Assembly: GCA_963678705.1 (NCBI GenBank)
Contig: OY783212.1
Span: 17,794,001 to 17,858,000, forward strand
DNA length: 64,000 bases
Origin: Panorpa germanica
Taxonomy: Eukaryota; Arthropoda; Insecta; Mecoptera; Panorpidae
Reading direction: 5' to 3'
The notes under the pieces were generated by a model. It was not told the origin of the DNA. It was given only the letters and a program-made list of their open reading frames with translations, and did not search any database. This document shows positions 39,263 to 52,146 of this stretch, piece by piece; positions within the stretch are counted from its first letter, which is position 1, and each line of letters starts with the position of its first letter. A program made the translations under genes and the position numbers.

Positions 39263-41816
39263 TCATTTCGTTGGCAGAACAAGTTGTTGTATTTCCGGAG
39301 AAAAAATATTTCTGTGCGAGTGGCTGGATCGTAATAGTTCCTTTTTAAAGTAAGCCACTGTTTTTTGCAAGCCGTCTCGTAAAGACACCTGAAAATATCA
39401 CATTTATATAGTATATACCATTATATTGACTTATTTAGTAACCCGCTAAACACAGTTATGTTTATTTACATAAAAATATTACTTTCCGATTAAGTTACCT
39501 AATAAAATATATATTTTATAATTAAAAAAGAAAGGTACCTTTTTATGCCAAATTATGTATGTAACATTTATGTTTTGTGTTTAGCGGGAATAATTATAAA
39601 AAAAGAATTACTTTAGGCGACCAGTTCAAAAATTTTCGTGCTCGTGTTATATCTGGTTTTCGTCTCTGGGGGTCATCCTCAACTGCAGCCATTTGTCGTA
39701 CTTCGCTCCGCCCTCCAACACTTAATTTTATAATAGTAGCAAATTCTTAAATGGAACAATTAAAACATTAATATTTTACCAATCAGCTGTGAATAAAATT
39801 ACAAACTGTGTTAACCTTCTATTGTATGTTCAACTGGATTGCCAATATTCACGGGTTGAGTATAATCCGAGCTCATTAGGGCCACTAATCCATCGACTAA
39901 GTCTGTTACATATTGAAAAGATCTGGTTTGGCTTCCGTTTCCATATATCTATAAAGTAATAACATTATAATCGATATGTTATGTTTATTACTACAACTGG
40001 TTAATTTGTAATATCTCATAACATATTTATTAAAAGAAAAAATTACCGTAATAGTTTCGTTCTGCAAAGCTTGAAGAATAAAATTAGATACGACCCGACC
40101 ATCATTCATATGCATTCTAGGTCCATAAGTATTAAAAATTCTTGCAACACGAACTTTCACCTTTTCTTGTTTAGCATAAGCATAGCTTAAAGTTTCTGCC
40201 ACTCGTTTTCCTTCATCGTAACAAGCTCGAGGACCTGAGATATTTTACATATTTTAAGACTGACAACACAACATCGGTTCTTGTACTACTTGAACTATAA
40301 AATTAAACTATTAACAATCAAATAATATTGACTATTTACCAATAGGATTGACGTGTCCCCAGTAAGTTTCCGGTTGCGGGTGAACTTCAGGATCTCCATA
40401 AACTTCGGAAGTACTGGCGATTAGGACTTTAGCGCCAACTCTTTTTGCAAGACCTTAAAAGCCAATATTTTAAATATATGTTCTAGCTCTGATGATTTTA
40501 CGCCAAAAGTTTCGTTTCAGCTTATGTTCAAAAAGGAGAGATACAAATAAAGCGCAGTGTCAGGTATCGCCATCTGTGAGTGGATGAATATTACGGTGTC
40601 TTCTGCATATTTGAGACAACCATTTGGAAATACTCATTTCAGGCAGTCGGGAGTTACCCCCAGTTACCCATCTCATAGAAGGAGAATTAGAATGATTACA
40701 TTATGGTGATTGGATGGAATATAATATCATTTTCCAGACAAAATTTCCGGCTATTATAATAAAGGCATCGAAATGTCGTTTTCTTTCTATCTCACGTGAA
40801 AAATCGTTACTACCTCGCCTCTTACAACAATATTACTTACCCAACATATTTATTGTTCCGACAGTATTGGTTTTAATTGTCTTAACTGGATTATACATAT
40901 AATGTGGAGGACTAGCTGGACTTGCTAAATGATATATTTCATCAACTTCTATGAACAAAGGATTAACTATATCATGATGGATTAATTCAAAGTTTTCGTG
41001 GCCTAACCAGTGTTCAACATTTCGTTTACGTCCTGTGAAGAAGTTGTCGACAACAATTACCTATGAATATTAAAGTTTATTACAATAGCTGTCTTCTTTG
41101 TCATAAGAACATTTAAATAAAACGAATTTTATACTTCGTGTCCCTGCATCATAAGAACATCAACTAAGTGTGAACCCACAAAACCTGCTCCTCCAGTTAT
41201 CTAAAAATAAACGTTGATTATAGAAATTGTACTAATGATTGATAAAATTAATTAAATTTTGTATCACCGACATTATAAGGTAAACGATAAGATTCATAAG
41301 GGTATAGTAAGTAAATCATTACAAAATATTCTTTTGTTTATTTACAACGTAAATTTTTGCACTTACAAGAATTCTTTTTCTTGCTCTATAGTTTAGAAAT
41401 TGAACATCTGGATGTTTTTTTGGTATCCGTGATTCTAGTTCTAGTAATTTGCCCTCCAATTCCTTTATACGTCTTTTTGCTTCATTAATATCATTTATAG
41501 TTGAGTCTTGATCTTCACCATTATTATTTTCAATGACCTTTGCATCGTAATCTATTTTTTCAACACTTTGAGCAGCATTCTCGAAATACTCTGGTAATTT
41601 TTTTAAATCATGTCTAATAGAATCTTCACTTTTAAAAGGTTCTTGTGATTCCGTGTTGGCCAAACTTTTATATACACCTATTACTATAAATAAAGAAAAA
41701 TTACTTAATTATGCAAATTATAATCAATTTAATCTTCAACAAAATTATAACCAACCTAAAATTATACATATTCCTGTTAACAATATATTTCTCATTTTCT
41801 TGCGCCAGAACAACAT
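39263..41816 (-). CDS. UXS1: UDP-glucuronic acid decarboxylase (UDP-xylose synthase)
   Basis: Nine exons on the minus strand: 41816-41756, 41683-41367, 41200-41135, 41060-40841, 40453-40340, 40234-40047, 39948-39816, 39745-39612 and 39388-39263. They sum to 452 residues, all GT-AG. The enzyme converts UDP-glucuronate to UDP-xylose in the Golgi/ER lumen for proteoglycan linker synthesis. The N-terminus [13 protein letters not shown] plus a hydrophobic run to ~residue 25 is a type II membrane anchor, followed by a coiled stem. The Rossmann NAD motif GGAGFVG begins at ~residue 129. [22 protein letters not shown] and the catalytic Tyr-Lys pair in YDEGK follow, then [20 protein letters not shown]. 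It resembles human UXS1 along its length and should be active. Confidence 0.96.
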
Positions 41817-42423
41817 GCTTGCATCATTTGTAATTTAATTATTTTACATCTAATTTGAAAACGCATTGGATTTTACTAAGGAATATTTTTGTAGAATATA
41901 AATAAAAAACAAATATTTTGAAAATCCGGATAAGTAATTAATAAGATATTTACTATGAATTTGCGGAAATAAGTTTTAACATATTGTTGCTTTCACATAA
42001 TTATTTAACTCAAATAAATTGCAATTAAGTAACGAAGCACGTTTCTATATTTTTATTGTTTTATTTTGTTTAAAAAATAATGCAGAAATAAGAATTACTC
42101 ATTTTGTATTTGTGATATTTGACATTGACATTTAAGCATTTAAAATGTTTACATTCAAAATGGTTTACTCTCTGATCCTTACCAGAGATAATAATGTGTA
42201 CATCCTGATTTTACAAATTCTGAAATATTTTAATTATGTGGTTTGTGGTTATGTGCTGTTGTTTCTGTTTGCGGCTTTTTATCTTAGAAACTAAAATTGA
42301 CTAAAATATAATTTTAATTGATTGACTATAATTATTTAGCGAGTTTATATTCAAAGGTTTTTATAAGGTGTTACAGTTATACACATCCTAACATTTTATC
42401 TGTTAATTTATATAAAAGGAAAA
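41817..42423. promoter_or_regulatory. Divergent promoter region between UXS1 and the BCD1 gene
   Basis: Only 607 bp separate the two opposite-strand start codons, so both 5' UTRs and promoters must fit here. No coding sequence was seen, and no specific core-promoter element was identified. Confidence 0.5.
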
Positions 42424-43596
42424 ATGTCAAGTGGCAGGTAAATTTGTATATTAATAATTAATATATCTATCATTAGTATATATTTTTATAAGCTTATAAA
42501 TTTGTAAATTACAGATTAGCAAGTTGTGAAGTATGTGCTGTTAACGACGCAAAGTACACTTGCCCAAAATGTGAGGTTAAGACTTGTTGTTTGAAATGTG
42601 TAAATATTCATAAGAAAGAACTAGAATGCGATGGAGTAAGGGACCGAACCAAATATATTCCCTTAGATAAATTTACGAACCTAGATTTACAGAGTGACGT
42701 AGCATTATTAGAAGATTGTTCCAAAACTCTACAGAGCTGGCAGAGAAACAGATCTAAACCTTACAGACACAATGATAGAGAACTCCCTTATGTAATTATA
42801 AAAATTAGTTGAATGCTTGCTAACACATATAACTGGATTTTAGTATTTACAAAATTCTATTCGATTCTAAACAAAATATTTATATTTTCAGCATTTACAG
42901 AACTTGAAATTAGCAGCATCTAGCCGTAAAACGAAACTTCACTTGTTAACACAGAACTTTACAAGAAATAAAGAAAATACTACTTACTATGATGTGAAAA
43001 CACAAGTACTACACTGGAGAATAGAATGGGTTTTCCCAAATGCAGAAAATGTAAAATTTGTTGACCAGAGATGTAACGAAAATTTGAAACTTTCAAAGCT
43101 AATAAATAAATATTTAGATCCAAATGAAGAATCTTTTCATAAGAAAGATTCCTTAATCTTTTACCAAGCAGCTGGTTTAAGTGGGATTAGAATATTGTTA
43201 AAGGCAGAGCGTATTAAAAACTGCAGCAAAAAGTATTATGAGTTGGACGCGGGATTAACTTTAAAGGAAAATTTAGCAGGAAAAAATATAATAGAATATC
43301 CTACTATATTAATAACATTTAGAAATCAACCCGGTACTTATGAATTAGCAGATTCTGGTAAGTTTTGTAATAAATTTTGTCATATTTTATTTCATTATTT
43401 AATCATTTTTAAATTTACAGATGATGAAGAAATGGAGGTAGATGATGACAATTTAAAGGATGAGGGAAACAAACGTAAAGCAGATGATAAGACTTTGATA
43501 AAAGAAAAGCCAGCAAAAAAACCGAAATCGCTTTTATTTATATCTGAATATTCAGATGGAGAATTGGAAACATCAGAAGAATCCGAGCATGATTGA
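42424..43596 (+). CDS. Znhit6: Box C/D snoRNA protein 1 (HIT zinc finger, BCD1/ZNHIT6)
   Basis: Four exons: 42424-42437 (14 nt), 42515-42791, 42892-43357 and 43421-43596; 310 residues. An HIT-type zinc finger follows the short first exon: CEVCAVNDAKYTCPKC then CCLKC and the HKKELEC end. The central part (DVALLEDCSKTLQ, later KTQVLHWRIEWVFPNA) matches the BCD1 family. The C-terminus is acidic and Lys-rich (KEKPAKKPK, then ESEHD). BCD1 proteins assist assembly of box C/D snoRNPs in the nucleus, together with the NOP58/R2TP machinery (family knowledge). The tiny first coding exon is supported by the ATG, the gtaaat donor and frame continuity. Confidence 0.9.
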
Positions 43597-44153
43597 AAAC
43601 TTTATTAATATGAATATGTAAATAAGATAAATTTTTGTATATTGTATAGTAACACATAATAAATAACTAATGTAAAAAATGTGTTTCTCAATCAAGAATA
43701 GCATTTTAGAATGTGCATTTCAAGTTTTTCTTTTATTGTTCAGATGCGAAAAATTATTAATAAATCACCAGTATATGGTTTTCCAGTTTCATTTCTTTTT
43801 AACTGTTTATTGTCAACGATTATAATATATTCTCTGTTTGTGGCAAAATATATATTTCGGTTTTTTTAGAAAGTTTCAGGAAAGATTATTTTAAATTTAT
43901 TTTCCGACAGCATGGTTTAATAATAATTTTTGAAATAGTGCGCGTACATTTTGTAGAAAGTTTACATCCAGTATCAGATAATTATTTTCTTTCCTGTGTC
44001 TTTCCACTTTACAAATGGAAAGTGTAATCTGAATGATCTGTCAGTGTCATTTCATTTTTATATTTAAGAACTCTCAAAATATAAATTTTTATGTAGAAAT
44101 ATTATAAATTGCACTATGTATTAACAATATATATTCTTATTTTTGTTCATAAA

Positions 44154-46570
44154 ATGTTTGGTGGTAAATTATCTGATGATGATGACGATATTTTCTCGCC
44201 TAAAGCAAGGTTAGAATCAGTTAGGGGCGGTTTTAAGTTCAATTTAATTTAAATTAATTATTTTTTATATAAGAAAATAACATGTACTTGTTTCACCTTT
44301 ACAGTTCCAACTTAGCAAACTTATTTGGCATATCCATGCAATCCAATGAAGATAAAGAAAACCCATCTCTAATTTATACTGCTCCCAAGCAATCAACAAA
44401 AAATCCCCAGTTGGCGGCACAAAGATCGGATACAGCAGCTCAACAAAAGGCACCTCAGAGCTCAATAGTTCTTGCTAAACGAGTCCATTGTTATAAATTG
44501 TTAGTACATAGTTTAAAGCATGTGCTGAAATAAATATGAAAGAGTATCAAATTGATTTTAAATAACATTTTGAGAACTAAATAATTATTACTTATCTGTA
44601 TTCTAAAAACTAACAACATTTTTCATGTATATGTTTACTATTTAATACTTATTATAATAATAATGTTCCTGTTTTTAATTTTCAGTGAAAATAACAAATA
44701 TTTATCGCGAGGTCTTCATGGGTTGGCAATAATAGAAGATTCCAATCAAAAAAGAAAATTTGTGATATACAAAGACAAGCAAAACATAATATGTTCCACT
44801 CAAATAATAAAAACATTAACGATAAAAATCCCTGATGGAAAATATTGTCACTTTAGTGATGACATGCAAATTAATTGGTCTATATTATTTGAAAGCAATG
44901 ATGACTTAAACGCATTCCTCAATGAATTGCGAAAGTCAAATGTAAATATTGAAATTAAGAATATTACTGAATGTAAGAGTGATGGAGATGGGGATGCTGT
45001 TACGTCTGCAGTGCTGGAGCTAAAATCAGACACTATTTCTGATACTATTGAAAACACATCTGTGAAAAATGTTGAGGAAGTCCATATTGCAAAATCAAAT
45101 GATGCAACTAAAGAAAAAATAATATCGTTAATGGAGAAAATGGGTCAGTCAAAATTATTACCCAAATTGCCATCAACAACAGATGTTTCTGATTCATCGG
45201 ATACAGAAAGTATTCACAATAAAAAACCTACACGAAAATGTGTGAAACCGGTTGTAAGTCAACGAAAAAGTGACTCGTTTAAAAATGATATGAAGCCTAT
45301 TGTAAATACCAGCAGTGCAGTACCAGCCTTAGTTAATCAAAATAATGTTCAATATGCACTAATAAATGGTCAACTGGTACCAATTTTACAACCAAATCAA
45401 CCATTTTTATCAAATACAAATACAAATATATTACCAAATACTCCTTTCGATCATCAGATGGTAATGTCTTCTTATGGGATGCAGCAACAAATGTATCAGC
45501 CTGTTCAGTCTTCTCCTGATATGAACATTTTTCTAGCAGAAAATCGAACTCACAATTCTGAGGTTAGAATGAATATTACAAAATTAGAACAAAAATTGGA
45601 AAAAGTATTGGAAAAAATTGAATATATTAAAGTTAGCCCTGAGAATATTAAAAGACCAATTCCTAAAGAAAGAAGTATGAATAAGGAACAACCCCAAGGG
45701 ACAAATTTTGAGAGTAATGAAATACTTATTAGACAAATTCAAATTTTAGAGAATGAAAATAAAGTCTTGCAAGAAAAATTGGATAGTTATGAGATGTATG
45801 AAACCGATGAAACTAATATAAAATTACAAAATTACGAACAAAAAATTATGCTTTTAGAAAAAACACTTGCCGAATTAGAAAAATCTAATGAAATTGAAAT
45901 GCTGAAGAAGCAAAATGAATATAGTTTCAAAATAAAAAACTTGGAAGAAGTAATTGCCGATTTGAATAATAAATTGATTGATTTCGAGATGTTGAGCGAT
46001 AAAATCCAATCCTTAGAAAGAGATAATCAGGAATATATTTCAAGAATATCTGAGTATGAAGAAAGAGTTCAAGAATTAAGTGGAGAACTGCAGAATGAAG
46101 TTAGTCTTAGCAACGAAAAATCTGGTACACTGGAATCAATTGATGAATCCACATCCCAATCCCAATCCCAAATATCAGAATATGAGAGTCAAATATCTGA
46201 CTTGAAAATTCGACTTCGTGAAACTCAGACCTCGTGTTCTCATTTAAATAGGAGTGTAGCGATATTTGAAGCTACTCTTAAATCTGTAATGAATTCAGTC
46301 TACCAAACATTAAATGACTCATTTTCTAAATTTAAATGCCACCCCGAAATGATGCCATTATTGAAAGAAACTATTAGAACAGCGACTCGAGAAGCGCTGG
46401 TTAATTTTAAAACAGATTTTGTTGCAGAGAACTGTACGTCACAAACTGATAACGCGGCAGAAAGAGGAATATCTATAAATAAAGCATGTCAGAATCCTGT
46501 TACATTAAGAAGAACTGGAAAAAGAGAAACTGATTCTGGGCCATATTTACCTCCATATGATGGCATTTAG
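44154..46570 (+). CDS. Fkbp15: FKBP15/WAFL-like protein lacking the FKBP domain
   Basis: Three exons: 44154-44209, 44305-44499 and 44686-46570; 711 residues. The N-terminus MFGGKLSDDDDDIFSPKA, then SNLANLFGI, matches FKBP15, as does the WH1-like domain (~residues 60-160), with CYKF, LSRGLHGLAI and INWSILFES. In vertebrate FKBP15 an FKBP-type prolyl isomerase domain comes next. Here the chain goes straight into an acidic, Ser/Thr-rich and then Gln/Asn-rich linker (ALINGQLVPIL, QQQMYQP) and a long coiled coil (~residues 310-570, heptad-like Leu/Ile/Glu/Lys). FKBP15 acts in early-endosome movement and actin binding (family knowledge). A role in endosome transport is inferred; isomerase activity is not expected. 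Confidence 0.8.
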
Positions 46571-46979
46571 TGAACTGGAAAAGATAAGAGTGTTCGATGA
46601 TAAGAATGCTGAACTTTTTTATGTGGATAAGATAGATATATATGTATATAAAATATAAAGAATTTTATTGAAAATAAAAATATTTATAAAATGAATGTAA
46701 AAGTTTTTCAAAACAGTTTTAATAATACAGGAGTTTTGTCTTTTTTACATCAAATGTCTTTTTATGAAGCACATTGGTAAATATAATAAAGATTACTTTA
46801 AAAGTATATTTTTTGTTATTTTAATTCGTACAAAAAATATAAAATGGTAGTAGGTATTAGAATCTAAATTATTAACAATCATAATAATAACAGCGGTTTT
46901 TTTTTATAGAAATTTTAGTTTAAATTGTAACATTAACTAATACATTTTAGACAACGATGAGATCTCCGATCTTGTTTGC

Positions 46980-49900
46980 CTAAGGTGCACAAACAGTATT
47001 CGTAACTGCGTTAGCAATTGTTGTTTTCATAATTCGATAGTTTACTAAATCAGGGTTCAAGGACGAATACAGGAACTCAGGCATCCTGTCCGACAAGACC
47101 CAAAGATTATCCTCATCGTCAGTCTGCAAATATTAAAAGTATTAGAGTTTGGTGGAGGTAATATTATTTCTCTCACCCTCAAAATTAGAGCTACATTTTA
47201 TTTCTTTTATATTTTATAAACGGATAGAAAAACCAATTCTAGAAATATGAAATTTAATTTCAAGAAGTATCAAATTTTTCGTGATTTCATGACGAAAGAA
47301 TGCTTCTTAAGAACCATGAAAAATGTGGATTTTTTCTCTTTAAGAAACAATATTTGATTTGATTATAAATCATTATTGCGCCTTCACTTTCTTGATTTAC
47401 ATTAATACTGATACCTTTAAATCGTTAGGAAAAACTAAACGTTCATTGTCAACAGCTACGACTCCCTGATTTTCTGCTGTATATGGTTTTGCTGAATTCC
47501 AACAATTCACACCGTCTTTGTTTACCTAAAAAACATTTTTATTTTTAAGTTAACATTTAAAAGTTGTGTGTATGATGTATTGTGTGTTGCTGTCGGTCCA
47601 GGCGTGTTGTGTTGTGCCAATCATAATGTATCTTATATAAAAATACTTCAATTTCTTTAGTACTTACTTGACTGTAAAAGAGAACACCTGTCTTTAAGTC
47701 CATAAAACTTGCCGTACTTTGACTTTGTTCTCCTCTGTCACCAACCAACTGAAAATAAAATGGGTAATAATTTATAATGCGTTTTTTGACTTATAAGCAT
47801 ATATCAACTTTATAATATTTAGTACAACTGAAAAAACACATTGCATTTTGGTGTCAAAGAGTATGCTTTTAAAAATGTTAAAAAGAAAAATGCGTCGGCC
47901 GGTAGACTGGTTTCTAGATTGAAGGTTCGATTTTTATCCTACATGTTATTATAGTAGACATTTGCAGGGGTAAACAGATTATATTCATGCCAAGTGTAAA
48001 AGAACTTATTTACAAAATAAAGTTATTAGAAAGAAGGTTAAAAAAACTTGCCTTGAATTCATGAATAGACGCATTGCTCATGGAATATGTTTCATTTTGC
48101 AACACTTTAGTGGATACTTTAAATTCTTTGGTACTCGACAAAGCATGGAAATATGCATCTCGGAATCTGTAAGGAGTAACATTTCATTAATTTTATAATA
48201 CGACGAATGTAAAGCCGCGTAGTCACTAAAAAAACATTTTCTTATCGTTATCGTTACCTAAAACTTACTAAGCTACTTAGCTAACATTTATAAAAATTAG
48301 GTTGTGAACTTCTCTACTATTAAGAACACTAGCAATAATGCATACAGTACGCCTCCACTAAGTAAGTACGAACAACAAATTAAAAAATTTAAAAAGGCGG
48401 TATTTACCCTTCTGTATCAAACGGTGATAAAGCCATCCCAAATATTCCATCGGACATGTGGAAATTAATTCCTCCAATTGAATATGCTCCAGCAAGAGGA
48501 TCAAAGTAGAAATAATTGTGCTTTATTCTCCAAGATTTGTTGTTTCTAAACGAATAAACCACAAGACCATAAGCTCCCAGGTCTGGAAGGTAGGCAAACG
48601 CATCTCCGCACTTGTCCTTTGAAGTATCAACAATCTGCAATAGAATTGAAAACGAAACTACTCTTTATTCCATTCATCAGACTTACTTGTAATGGGCTTG
48701 TGTCCTATGTCTTAATTTCTATAAAAGTGTACTATATATTGATAAAGTGGGTTACTAGAACCTCAAATGTTCAATTATTTTTTAATAACTCCTTATATGT
48801 TAAGAGATATTAACAATTAAAAAAGTCATTTTGTCTCTTTAATTATTAAACGGATTCAACGTTGTACACATTCCAAGTGCATGTGACATCACAATCCTTG
48901 TGCAAGGTTTGTATGTATATATATGTATTTATATATCAAAATATCAAATATTATTTACAGCTATTTCAAGGAACAATAAAATTTCAATATTATGTCTGCC
49001 TTAGCAGGGTTAAATAAAATAAAAACTTATTATTCTTTCATTTGACATGATTGTTTGACTACCAACAGCTACAAAACATTACCACAGCACTGACCTACTC
49101 AACAAATAACTGACGTTAAAATGCATTTCACGTCATACAAATATGGCCGACCATTTCTAGCGCTAAAACTACAATTCAAACTTTTAATTGCTATATCTCC
49201 GTCAATATTTAGATATTTAATAAAATAGACACGCCAATACACATTTATTAACATCAATTTCAATCAACAATTGAAAAATCGACCACTAAAAAATGAGGAC
49301 ACAAGCCCATTCAATGTAATTTAATTTCATAGAAAAGTTTTGATTCTTTTACAAAAATATACGTAAAATAATTGTAGATTCTTTCATATAGTAAATATAT
49401 ATGTTTTGGACTTAGAGGGATACTTACAATGTTGGCAAAAAATGAGTCTTCTTTAACATGAGAATATTTCAATGGATATCTCCTAATTAGTTTATCAGTG
49501 GTTAAATCAAAAATCACAATTGCGGGCTGGGCGATTGGAACTTCATCACCTATTAAAAAATCATTTAAGTTAGTTGGCTGTTCTCATCTTATAGTTTTAC
49601 TATTATCAAACTTATTTCTTACCTAAGACGTTATCGAGGCCTGTATCCATTACCCAAAGTCTGTCACACTCATCAACACGGACTCTAAAAGTTGACACAA
49701 TCGCAGATTCGTCCAATAGATCCCAATCCTCGAAGCTGGAGTTGTCATGTTCTTCTTGTGATTTATCTTGCTCAGCGAAATCGTTGATCTCCTCTCCTGG
49801 AGGATACAACAAAGTGTTGGATTCCCAAGACGGGTATGGTATCAATACGGGTGACTTATTTGTATCATCAGTTTTAATGTAATTCAACGATGAAGCTACT

Positions 49901-50199
49901 CCTACCTTCCATCTAAAATGTTAATAAATCGTTTTAATCGCTTCTATTTTCGTTAATATTGGTACACATACAGATCCTTACCTTGGTACAGTGATAAATA
50001 ATCTTTTAGATGGTGTATGAACATCTAACCCAAGAGGAAGATTATTCGCTGGAATGAATTGCTTAGATTTTAGTGCTGCTTCCTTGGTTTCAGGTGAAGG
50101 CCACTGATAATCGATCTGCTTCCAATTGAAAGCTTCTTCAAGTGTTGCACAATATATCACAGACAAAAGTGTGGTATATACTACCACGGAACAAAACAT
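46980..50199 (-). CDS. Yellow/MRJP-family secreted protein, copy 1 (downstream)
   Basis: Eight exons on the minus strand: 50199-49982, 49912-49623, 49549-49428, 48634-48408, 48166-48052, 47748-47668, 47525-47415 and 47123-46980; 435 residues. It has an N-terminal signal peptide (MFCSVVVYTTLLSVIYCA). Yellow-family motifs are NNLPLGLDVHTPSKRLFITV, STFRVRVDECDRLWVMDTG, DAFAYLPDLGAYGLVVYSF, DGIFGMALSPFD and DEDNLWVLSDRMP. The fold is a six-bladed propeller; family members act in cuticle pigmentation, melanin chemistry or other secreted roles. The subfamily (b, c, d, ...) could not be decided. Exon 5 ends AAG|gcaagt, a GC donor, where its paralogue has GT. Intron 3 hosts a 621-bp TIR element. Confidence 0.93.
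47890..48000 (+). other. Possible tRNA-derived SINE scrap in yellow copy 1 intron 5
   Basis: GGCCGGTAGACTGG followed by GAAGGTTCGATTTTTATCC resembles a decayed A-box/B-box pair. No second copy was seen in the window. Confidence 0.2.
48691..49311. mobile_element. 621-bp TIR element, copy A (full length), in yellow copy 1 intron 3
   Basis: The ends are AATGGGCTTGTGTCCT (48691-48706) and its perfect inverse AGGACACAAGCCCATT (49296-49311). There is no coding capacity. It shares long stretches with copies at 53699-53896 (internally deleted), 59474-59985 (inverted, diverged) and 63446 to the window end. Shared blocks include TATATATTGATAAAGTGGGT and TAGCGCTAAAACTACAATTC. Target duplication not resolved; superfamily unknown. 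Confidence 0.75.
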
Positions 50200-50842
50200 G
50201 TTTCTAGAAAAAATTTAACTATATTACCTCAGAAACAGAATATCTAAATACCGTCAATGCAACTTCAGTAGCGTTCTGTTAACAACCTGATTTGCTTTTT
50301 GGTTACACGTTTAAAAACACCGAGAATTGCGCTTTTTAATGTTAATGTAATGTTGTAAAATGCGAAATAAAAAGTATAATATGATTGGTACTTCCGGTTG
50401 TTGTACCTATTTAATTTTAATTGAATTTGACACAATTTAAAGGTTATTTATTCATTCAGAAAGACAAGGTCATTATCGAATTACTACATCCGCAGCGAAT
50501 TCAGCTGACATTCATATTTCTATTTTTTAAACTCTTTTATTTTTTTGTTATTTTAGTAATAGAAGCACTCAGGAGTACTTTTAAAATACTGCTTTAATAA
50601 CTTGTATCCTTGAAATAATAAAAATAAGTTTTTGTGACCAATTTTACTGCTTTTTGAAATATAAATCTGTTCTTTCGCGTATTGGCATACTCATAAAACT
50701 TCTTAGTTTAATTTATTTAACGTCAGCCTATTTGTAACCACCAAGAGCAGACCCATTAAAATATAATTACCAACATATTAAACAAGTGTTAATTCAAATT
50801 AATCCACAAGATCAATCTATAAGTACTTATTATATTCACCTT

Positions 50843-50890
50843 TCAGCTTAGACAGTTTGCAGTTGTTGCAGTCAGCTTCGCGATGGATCT
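50843..50890 (-). promoter_or_regulatory. Candidate noncoding first exon of yellow copy 1
   Basis: On the minus strand a sequence ending GCTGAAAG is followed by gtgaat, a plausible donor. The ATG exon is preceded by a ttctag acceptor 4 bases before the start, which implies a 5' UTR intron. Exon extent and start site are guesses. Confidence 0.3.
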
Positions 50891-51510
50891 GCTACTGTCG
50901 AGAGAGCAATTATGTAGAATTCTACAAAGAGTGTTGCCAATTACCTTACGTAAACAAATATAATACATATCATTAAATACCTATTATTGTTTTTTTTTAA
51001 GATACGTGTGATTGGTTGTTTTCATTGTTTGAATTCTTAAAGCCTGCGCTGTAGATACGACACCTGACCTTTGTATTTTTCTGACTAATTATCTAATTGT
51101 ACACTTGTCAGAAAAATGTTAACATCACGTGTTTTTTTTGCAGCCAGTGCCGTCTCGTTCATGGAGTGAGAGGAGGAGCAGACAGAGGAGTTCTGTAATG
51201 AATAGAATTCATTTACAGACTTTGTTACAGTATCTACATTACTGATGTGGTAATTGCTTGTAACGGTTATTGTGTTTATCTTTTACATTTATTTCTTGTC
51301 AATTGTCGTGTCTTTTTATCTTGTCAACTAAATCAAAATTTGAATGCTTAAATTTCACTAGGGGTCGTCCATAAATTACTTGGCTCGTAGAAAGGTACGC
51401 AGGGCTACGTGGAAGGGGAACTTAGTGTGAATCTACGTAGTTTTTGTCATTTATATTATTTGACACAATTAATAGATTTCCCCCTTTTTTTTAAAAAAAG
51501 AATGAATTCC

Positions 51511-51753
51511 CAGTAAACAATTTGGAAAAGTGTCCCTTTTTGTGACGTTACAATCACTATTTCACTTCAATTATAGTTCGCATCAACTTTATCTTCATTT
51601 GTATTCCGACAGATGGAGTGGTTTTGCCATTTGCAGCCGACAAAATAGACATTTCATATGAACGACTGTCAGAAACTGAACTATAAATGAACTATTTCAT
51701 GACAAAAAAGTCATGCGCATCTGCAATATGATGCCTCCAAAATGTTTACTAGG
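51511..51753. mobile_element. Second copy of the CCAGTAAAC-end MITE
   Basis: Left end CCAGTAAACAATTTGG, right end CCAAAATGTTTACTAGG. The internal TTCATATGAACGACTG block is the inverse of CAGTCGTTCATAGGAA in the copy at 3618-3973. It is shorter and diverged. Confidence 0.55.
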
Positions 51754-51879
51754 TTACCTTTTTTTTAGCTCTCTTGAACATGAAAAAAATAACAAACTAC
51801 GTTCACTGGGATGGGGCTCATGGTAAAAACTACTTTAGTATACCAAAATGGAGCTATAACTCCCATATACATTTTTCTA

Positions 51880-52146
51880 AAATATATTTATTGAATGTCG
51901 GCCTATTTCCAATGTTGGGTTCTATCACCGATGACCTTCTATTATATCTACAGTGTTATGGTACCGTTGCCTCGTATATGTGTACTACACAACTGCCTAA
52001 TAAGCTTATGATATTTGTGAGTTCTCTCACATCATCAATTAAAGTTTGACAACAACCAAACCCAGATAATATAGCTCTGGCCCGGGGATCGAACCCGAAG
52101 ACATAGCAATCAGCGTCAAGCATCAATGCTTTCGCTCACTGTGTCG
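51880..52146 (-). mobile_element. tRNA-derived SINE, near full length
   Basis: Read on the minus strand, it starts CGACACAGTGAGCGAAAGC, has the B-box-like TTCGGGTTCGATCCCCGGG, then a tRNA-unrelated body ending AATAGGCCGACATTCAATAA. Related pieces are at 27796-27890 and 58397-58440 (body) and 63361-63445 (head), so this is a dispersed family. Confidence 0.6.

Noticed and set aside
51774-52049. 91-residue ORF
   Set aside because: Overlaps the antisense of a tRNA-derived SINE and a MITE end; no domain.
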